Below, piece by piece: positions 5,874 through 10,371 of a stretch of DNA of 10,371 bases (within the stretch, counting starts at the first letter, position 1; each line of letters starts with the position of its first letter). The position numbers and the translations under genes were made by a program. The notes below the pieces were generated by a model, which was not told the origin of the DNA, searched no databases, and was given only the letters and a program-made list of their open reading frames with translations. This stretch comes from DASSRQ01 sp035701665 (GTDB lineage: Bacteria > Vulcanimicrobiota > Vulcanimicrobiia > Vulcanimicrobiales > Vulcanimicrobiaceae), in contig DASSRQ010000021.1 of NCBI GenBank assembly GCA_035701665.1, positions 1 through 10,371 on the forward strand. The letters are read 5' to 3'.

Positions 5874-7250
5874 ATGCAAGCGCGCGGAGCCGTCAACATT
5901 TTCGACGAGAGCCGTCCCATGTGGCGGCTCTTTCTCGTGTTCCTGATCCCGCTGATCTTCAGCAATGCGCTGCAGTCGGCGTCGCAGACGATCTCCAGCA
6001 TCTATCTGGGCCGGTTGATCGGCGTGCACGCGCTCGGTGCGGTCTCGGTGATCTTTCCGATCATCTTCCTGCTGATCTCGTTCATGATCGGGCTCGCGAG
6101 CGGAAGCACCGTGCTCATCGGTCAGGCGTTCGGCGCGAAGCAAACGCATACGATGAAGAAGATCGCCGGAACGACGCTGTCGGTCAGCTTTTTCCTCGGC
6201 CTGTTCTTCGCGATCGTCGGCCAGTTTGTCACGCTGCCGCTGCTGCATCTCATCCGCACGCCGTCCGACATCATCGGCGATGCGACGGTGTATACGAAGA
6301 TCGTATTCCTTTGGCTGCCCGGGTTCTTTCCGTATATCGCTTACACGACGTTCCTGCGCGGTACAGGCGACTCGAAGACGCCTTTTTATTTTTTGATCGT
6401 CAGCACGGTGCTGAGCGCCGTTCTCACGCCCGCGTTTATTTTAGGATGGGCCGGCTTGCCGAGGACCGGAATCGCCGGTGCGGCGATCGCCGGATACATT
6501 GCGAACGCCGTGGCGTTTATCGCGCTCCTCGTGCTGCTGCAGATACGCCGCGATCCGCTGAAGTTCGACTTCGAGATGCTGAGCGACATGAATGTCGACT
6601 GGCCGCTGCTGCTGAAGATCGTGCGCATCGGCGTGCCCGCAGGTCTGCAGACGATCATGGTCGCGCTCGCCGAGATCGCCGTTATCACGTTCGTCAACCG
6701 CTACGGATCCGATGCGACCGCCGCCTACGGCGCCGTCAATCAGATTATCGGCTACGTGCAGTTCCCGGCAATCAGCATCGGCATCACGGCATCGATCTTC
6801 GGCGCGCAAAGCATCGGCGCGATGCGCCAAGATAAGCTGAACTCGGTCATCCGATCCGGCGTCACGCTGAACTACATCATCGGCGGGATCATTATCCTCG
6901 TCTGCTACGTGTTCGCGTGGGATATTCTCGGATGGTTCATCACGCAGCCGCGACCGCTCGACATCGCGCATACGCTGCTGATGATCACGCTTTGGAGTTA
7001 TCTGCTCTTCGGGAACGGCGCCGTCTTGAGCGGCGTCATGCGCAGCAGCGGAACGGTATTGTGGCCGACGCTCATCAATATCTTCGGGATATGGGCGATC
7101 GAAGTTCCGGCGGCGTTCTTGCTGATGCACCGCTTCGGACTCGACGGCGTGTGGATGGGATATCCGATTGCGTACGCGGTTACCGTCACGCTGATGTTCG
7201 CGTATTACGAACGTTTTTGGAAGGGAAAAACCCACCAGCGGCTCGTTTAA
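5874..7250 (+). CDS. MATE-family multidrug/toxin efflux transporter
   Basis: A 458-residue inner-membrane protein with about twelve hydrophobic segments in two homologous halves, the normal size for NorM/DinF-type exporters, which expel cationic drugs and toxic metabolites in exchange for Na+ or H+. The first helix spans about 17-37 (WRLFLVFLIPLIFSNALQS). Family features include GLASGSTVLIGQAFGAKQ in the first half, FLRGTGDSKTPF after helix 5 or so, GIAGAAIAGYIAN, and in the second half GVPAGLQTIMVALAE with AAYGAVNQIIGYVQFPAISIG, and VLSGVMRSSGTVLWPTLIN. There is no cleavable signal peptide. The ATG at 5874 lies 4 bp after the padR stop, and the pair probably forms one operon de-repressed by the PadR ligand. 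The frame stays open back into padR (to 5601), but that stretch is not transporter-like. Substrate and coupling ion cannot be told from sequence. Confidence 0.93.
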   Translation: MQARGAVNIFDESRPMWRLFLVFLIPLIFSNALQSASQTISSIYLGRLIGVHALGAVSVIFPIIFLLISFMIGLASGSTVLIGQAFGAKQTHTMKKIAGTTLSVSFFLGLFFAIVGQFVTLPLLHLIRTPSDIIGDATVYTKIVFLWLPGFFPYIAYTTFLRGTGDSKTPFYFLIVSTVLSAVLTPAFILGWAGLPRTGIAGAAIAGYIANAVAFIALLVLLQIRRDPLKFDFEMLSDMNVDWPLLLKIVRIGVPAGLQTIMVALAEIAVITFVNRYGSDATAAYGAVNQIIGYVQFPAISIGITASIFGAQSIGAMRQDKLNSVIRSGVTLNYIIGGIIILVCYVFAWDILGWFITQPRPLDIAHTLLMITLWSYLLFGNGAVLSGVMRSSGTVLWPTLINIFGIWAIEVPAAFLLMHRFGLDGVWMGYPIAYAVTVTLMFAYYERFWKGKTHQRLV

Positions 7251-7319
7251 CCGCCCAGCCGACAATTCTAACGCTTTTCTCAGCCTATTCCGTGTTATTA
7301 GCGGTACGCTTCGTGCAAC

Positions 7320-8498
7320 GTGAAAACGATTGCGGTCTTGTGCGATGTTGCGGCCGAGTTCGGCGGGGCGGAACGGTATTGGGCGACGGTTCTTCCGCAG
7401 TTGGCGCAGCGAAGCGTCGTGCGCTTGTTCGCTCGCCGCGTCGAAGGCACGTACGCGCTGGGTTTGCCGGCGCAGCAGATCGATTGGGCTGAAGAAAACC
7501 AACCTACGTCATCAACGACGCGCGAGCGCATCGCGGATGCGATTCGCGGCGCCGACACCGTCGTTACCGCTAACGTGCTGGATGCCGAGGTTCTGGAAAC
7601 CGTTCGCGATTCGCGCGCGCGCTGGATCGCGCGCGTCCACGATCATCGCCCATTCTGTCCGAACGGCAATAAAGTGTATCCGCAGTTCAGCGCTCCGTGC
7701 ACGAATGCCATCGGCGGCGTGTGTTACGCGAATACGCTGCTGCGCGGATGCGTGCGCGGACCGCACCGTTCTTCGTTCGAACTGATCCGGCAGCGTCTGC
7801 GCGTGCGCGATGCCGTCGCCCACGCGGACGCCGTGTTGGTCTCCAGCGGCTATATGCGGGACGTCTGTATCCAAAACGGATTGAGTGAGGGCCGCATCCA
7901 TATCACCCCGCCGCCGCTCGGCGAGGCATTTTTTGCGCCGGCCGTGGAGCCGCGAAGCGCCGCTGTGCTCTATGCGGGACGCATTGAAGAAGAGAAGGGA
8001 CTGCTCTCGCTCGTACGCGCGGTCGCGACCATCGCTGAAGCTGCGCGTCCCTCGATCGCCGTTGCCGGGCGCGGCAGCGAGTCGTACGAGCATGCGGTTC
8101 GCGAGGCAGCACGTCACGCACACGTGCACGTCCAATGGCTCGGGTTTCTGGACCAGCCGCATTTGGTGCAAGCTATCGATGAAGCGCGCGTGTTCGCGCT
8201 TCCGTCGCTGTGGCCCGAGCCGTTCGGACTCGGCGCGACGCAGGCACTAGCGCGTTCGCGTCCCGTCGTTGCGTACAACGTCGGCGGCGTCGGCGATTGG
8301 ATCGCCGATCCGCATTTTTCCGTTCCGCGCGGCGACGAGCGCGCGCTGGGATCGGTTATCGAGATTCTCTGTAACGACGCGCATGCGTGGCAGCGCGCAT
8401 CCGCGCAGTCGCGCGAGATAGCGGAACGCTATCGTCTCTCCGGTCACATCGACCGGCTTCTCTCTCTCCTCGACATAAAGGTTGGTTCACAGGAATGA
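7320..8498 (+). CDS. GT4-type glycosyltransferase, possibly transferring sulfoquinovose
   Basis: A 392-residue cytosolic or membrane-associated GT-B glycosyltransferase. The N-terminal acceptor domain opens MKTIAVLCDV and has the GGAERY loop at 15-20. The C-terminal nucleotide-sugar domain begins near VLYAGRIEEEKGLLSLVRAV and includes VAGRGSESYE, VQWLGFLDQPHLV and ALPSLWPEPFGLGATQALARSRPVVA. In the motif that is normally E-x7-E, the first Glu is Glu300 but position 308 is Gln. Four cysteines (113, 127, 135, 144) sit in an inserted segment after VHDHRPFCP; similar Cys-rich segments occur in other GT4 enzymes. The GTG start at 7320 follows 69 bp of non-coding sequence after the MATE gene, where I see no convincing Shine-Dalgarno, promoter or terminator. 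It overlaps the UDP-sulfoquinovose synthase gene by ATGA, so sulfoquinovose is a plausible donor sugar; this is inference from context. It does not look like cyanobacterial SqdX. Confidence 0.85.
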   Translation: MKTIAVLCDVAAEFGGAERYWATVLPQLAQRSVVRLFARRVEGTYALGLPAQQIDWAEENQPTSSTTRERIADAIRGADTVVTANVLDAEVLETVRDSRARWIARVHDHRPFCPNGNKVYPQFSAPCTNAIGGVCYANTLLRGCVRGPHRSSFELIRQRLRVRDAVAHADAVLVSSGYMRDVCIQNGLSEGRIHITPPPLGEAFFAPAVEPRSAAVLYAGRIEEEKGLLSLVRAVATIAEAARPSIAVAGRGSESYEHAVREAARHAHVHVQWLGFLDQPHLVQAIDEARVFALPSLWPEPFGLGATQALARSRPVVAYNVGGVGDWIADPHFSVPRGDERALGSVIEILCNDAHAWQRASAQSREIAERYRLSGHIDRLLSLLDIKVGSQE

Positions 8499-9667
8499 AG
8501 GTTTTGATCGTCGGCGGCGACGGGTACTGCGGCTGGGCAACGGCGCTGCATCTTTCGGCTGCCGGGATGGACGTCACCATTGCCGATAATCTCGTGCGCC
8601 GCGAGTGGGACAAAGCGCTCGGCATTGCGCCGCTGGCTCCGCTCGCGACCATCGGCGAACGCGTTCATGCATGGAATAAACTCGGAAAGGGCGAGATTGC
8701 CTACCGCAACGTCGACGTCGTCGATTACGACGCGCTTGCGGGCGTGCTGCAAGACGTGAAACCGGATGCAATCGTCCATTTCGGTCAGCAGCGTTCCGCG
8801 CCGTATTCGATGATTGACCGCGAACATGCGATGCGTACGCTTGTGAACAACACCGCCGGCAACCTGAACCTGCTTTGGGCGATGCGGGAAGTAACGCCCG
8901 AAGCTCATCTGGTCAAACTCGGAACGATGGGCGAGTACGGTACGCCGAACATCGACATCGAAGAAGGGTTCATCGACATCGAACACAAGGGCCGGCGCGA
9001 TCGTTTGCCGTTTCCCAAGCAGCCCGGTTCGTTCTATCATCTCACGAAAGTGCACGACAGCGACCAGATCTTTTTCGTCTGCCGCGTCTGGGGCTTACGC
9101 GCCACCGACCTGCATCAAGGCGTCGTGTATGGCGCGCATACCGAGCAGACGCGCCTAGCACCGGAACTCGTGAACCGCTTCGACTACGATCACATTTACG
9201 GCACGGTGCTCAACCGCTTCTGCGTTCAGGCTGCGATCGGGCATCCGCTCACGGTATACGGTTTAGGCGGTCAAACGCGCAGCTTCATCAACATTCGCGA
9301 TACTGTCCGCTGTGTGGAATTAGCCGTAAACAATCCCGCGGAGCAGGGCGAGTACCGCGTATTCAATCAGTTCACCGAGCTCTTTTCGGTCGGCGATCTT
9401 GCCGAGAAAGTCGCGCACGCGGCGCAGAACATGGGCATCGGGGTGACCATTCAAAACGTCAGCAACCCGCGCTCCGAAAAAGAGATGCACCACTACAGCA
9501 CCGACAATGCGAATCTGCGCAGCCTCGGTTTCGAACCGACCCTATTGGACGATGCGGTGCTTCGCGAATGCATCGAGCTCGCGCTGGCGAACCGCGAGAG
9601 GATCGACCGGTCGGTTATCGATCCGACGGTGTCGTGGCGTCCGCGCGTTTCTTCGCTTTTGGCGTAA
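8495..9667 (+). CDS. sqdB: UDP-sulfoquinovose synthase (SqdB/SQD1 family)
   Basis: Converts UDP-glucose and sulfite to UDP-sulfoquinovose with bound NAD+, the sugar donor for sulfolipid SQDG and for some archaeal N-glycans. It has 390 residues and is an extended short-chain dehydrogenase. GGDGYCGWATALHLS (7-21) is the family's distinctive nucleotide loop, followed by DNLVRREWD. HFGQQRSAPYSMID (95-108) and KLGTMGEYGTPNIDIEEG (141-158) are near-diagnostic for SQD1. The catalytic triad is Thr144, Tyr181 and Lys185 (YHLTKVHDS). Later blocks include ATDLHQGVVYG, NRFDYDHIYGTVLNRFCVQAAIGHPLTVYG, RVFNQFTELFSV and NPRSEKEMHHY. The ATG at 8495 lies within the upstream stop (ATGA) after an AGGA element; the frame is open further upstream but homology begins here. 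Its 3' end overlaps the convergent hotdog gene by 53 bp. Identity is strong; the final product (lipid or glycan) is open. Confidence 0.94.
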   Translation: MKVLIVGGDGYCGWATALHLSAAGMDVTIADNLVRREWDKALGIAPLAPLATIGERVHAWNKLGKGEIAYRNVDVVDYDALAGVLQDVKPDAIVHFGQQRSAPYSMIDREHAMRTLVNNTAGNLNLLWAMREVTPEAHLVKLGTMGEYGTPNIDIEEGFIDIEHKGRRDRLPFPKQPGSFYHLTKVHDSDQIFFVCRVWGLRATDLHQGVVYGAHTEQTRLAPELVNRFDYDHIYGTVLNRFCVQAAIGHPLTVYGLGGQTRSFINIRDTVRCVELAVNNPAEQGEYRVFNQFTELFSVGDLAEKVAHAAQNMGIGVTIQNVSNPRSEKEMHHYSTDNANLRSLGFEPTLLDDAVLRECIELALANRERIDRSVIDPTVSWRPRVSSLLA

Positions 9668-10010
9668 CGCAGGTGCCGCTCGCGCGGCAAATCACGATCG
9701 GCTCGGGGAGCAGATCTGCGGCACTATCGTTTACATCGGGGCGCGCAACGATAACTTTGCGCGCCTCGAATCGCATCTTGCGCGAGGTATTGCCGACGCT
9801 TTCGATCCAGCCTTCGGCTTCGACGTAATCGCCGGCGTAGACCGGCGCCAGAAACTCTACGCTGTCGTACGCGACGAATAACCCTTCGTCGCCGTCCATG
9901 CGAATCAGCAGCTCCGTCGCGACGTCGCCGAACAGCGCGAGCATGCGCGCGCCGTCGACCAGGTTGCCGCCGTAGTGCGCGTCGTGCGCGCTCATGCGCA
10001 AACGAATCAT
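9615..10010 (-). CDS. kal: hotdog-fold protein resembling 3-aminobutyryl-CoA ammonia-lyase
   Basis: A 131-residue single-hotdog-domain protein. Its opening MIRLRMSAHDAHYGGNLVDG, then ARMLALFGDVATELLIRMDGDEGLF, YDSVEFLAPVYAGDYVEAEGWIESVG and SRKMRFEARKVI, matches my recollection of Kal, which eliminates ammonia from L-3-aminobutyryl-CoA to give crotonyl-CoA in lysine fermentation. Related beta-alanyl-CoA ammonia-lyases and acyl-CoA thioesterases share the fold, so the exact substrate is uncertain, and no other lysine-fermentation gene is in view. The ATG at 10010 overlaps the upstream stop (ATGA), which suggests coupling; the frame continues 16 codons upstream (to 10058), but the homology starts at MIRLRMS. 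The last 53 bp are antisense to the end of sqdB. The C-terminal tail (PKAKKRADATTPSDR) is basic and probably disordered. Confidence 0.8.
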   Translation of the reverse strand: MIRLRMSAHDAHYGGNLVDGARMLALFGDVATELLIRMDGDEGLFVAYDSVEFLAPVYAGDYVEAEGWIESVGNTSRKMRFEARKVIVARPDVNDSAADLLPEPIVICRASGTCVTPKAKKRADATTPSDR

Positions 10011-10371
10011 AGATTCCCGTCCATCGAAAAGATGTAAGAACCCGCAACAGGCATGCAATCCTTGACTTTGGGAAGATAGTTCGAGGCCATTGCCGCGCGC
10101 TTCAACCGGTCGTCGAGCGCGGTGTTGCCGGTAGAGCGCGATATTTGAAGCTTCGTCAGTTCGCCGAATTGGTCGAGCCAGACGATCACTTCGCCGTGCA
10201 CCGGGACTTGGGTTTGGGCCACGACGTCCGGCATTTCGGGCCTGAAGACGAGCGTGGCCTTAGCCTCGTGGTTGCACGGGTCGGCGAACGTCGCATCGTC
10301 ACCGCCGACGGTAAATTCGCTCTCGCCCGGCAGCGATTGACATCCGGCCGCAGCCGGCACGAACGTCCAGG
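10007..10371 (-). CDS. TonB C-terminal-domain protein (N-terminus outside the window)
   Basis: About 121 codons are visible, open to the right edge. The C-terminal half matches the TonB_C pattern: VHGEVIVWLDQFGELTKLQISRSTGN, then ALDDRLKRAAMASNYLPKVKDCMPVAGSYIFSM, meaning G-x-V-x-V-x-LD-x-x-G, an SxGN turn, LD, an Ala-rich helix and a final beta strand. Such domains sit in the periplasm and usually contact outer-membrane receptors. The visible start of the frame reads W-T-F-V-P-A-A-A-G-C, which could be the end of a lipoprotein signal (AAGC), but the leader is cut off. Another Cys in ADPCNHEA and one in VKDCMPV might form a disulfide. A GTG at 10360 is possible but unlikely as the true start. 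It overlaps the hotdog gene by ATGA. No ExbB/ExbD partner is visible. Confidence 0.7.
   Translation of the reverse strand, partial: WTFVPAAAGCQSLPGESEFTVGGDDATFADPCNHEAKATLVFRPEMPDVVAQTQVPVHGEVIVWLDQFGELTKLQISRSTGNTALDDRLKRAAMASNYLPKVKDCMPVAGSYIFSMDGNL

Noticed and set aside
7236..7260. Possible terminator hairpin after the MATE gene (CGGCT..AGCCG).
   Set aside because: The stem is only 5 bp with a 13-base loop and no following T-run.
7259..7305. Possible promoter for the glycosyltransferase (CCGACA, TATTAG-like elements).
   Set aside because: No pair of hexamers with acceptable spacing and match; read-through from padR-MATE is equally possible.
6441..7502. A 353-codon minus-strand frame across the end of the MATE gene and start of the glycosyltransferase.
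   Set aside because: It spans two real genes on the opposite strand and the gap between them, with charged low-complexity composition.
8387..8494. N-terminal extension of the UDP-sulfoquinovose synthase.
   Set aside because: Family homology starts exactly at MKVLIVGGDGYCGW (ATG 8495), which has an upstream AGGA and a standard ATGA overlap.

Overview
The window is GC-rich chromosomal DNA from a free-living bacterium and is densely packed with genes. I see no mobile element, tRNA, rRNA or CRISPR array. The lineage signals are mixed. WhiA, followed by gap-pgk-tpiA-gpmI, is a gene order typical of Gram-positive and related Terrabacteria. The truncated TonB-type C-terminal domain at the right edge points to an outer membrane. 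A diderm member of the Terrabacteria fits both, for example an Eremiobacterota/WPS-2-like lineage. This is an inference made without any database search.

Left block (1-5288, all minus strand): a tightly packed run read from right to left. It starts with a small S4-domain RNA-binding protein (RqcP/Hsp15-like), then whiA, gap, pgk, tpiA and gpmI; gpmI runs off the left edge. The ends overlap or nearly touch: 10 bp S4/whiA, 12 bp gap whiA/gap, 4 bp gap gap/pgk, 11 bp pgk/tpiA, and a 4 bp GTGA overlap tpiA/gpmI. This looks like one transcript encoding lower glycolysis from triose phosphate to 2-phosphoglycerate, led by a putative ribosome quality-control factor and a DNA-binding regulator.

Divergent control region (5289-5392): 104 bp. 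It holds two imperfect tandem copies of a widespread interspersed repeat (CTTGAGC..TCGAAGG type). Next to them is an AT-rich block with a promoter and two 13-bp direct repeats exactly 20 bp apart, the second ending at the base before the padR start codon. It looks like a self-regulated PadR operator on a near-leaderless transcript.

Middle block (5393-7250, plus strand): padR and, 4 bp downstream, a 12-helix MATE-family exporter. This is a classic repressor/efflux pair.

Right plus-strand block (7320-9667): a GT4-type glycosyltransferase overlapping (ATGA) a UDP-sulfoquinovose synthase (SqdB/SQD1 family). Together they suggest synthesis of a sulfoquinovose-containing lipid or glycan. The glycosyltransferase does not look like SqdX, has four cysteines in its N-terminal half, and has Gln where GT4 enzymes usually have the second Glu of the EX7E motif. 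This is the most interesting part of the window.

Right edge (9615-10371, minus strand): a TonB-C-domain protein (N-terminus outside the window) coupled by an ATGA overlap to a hotdog-fold protein resembling 3-aminobutyryl-CoA ammonia-lyase (Kal). The hotdog gene and sqdB run tail-to-tail into each other by 53 bp.
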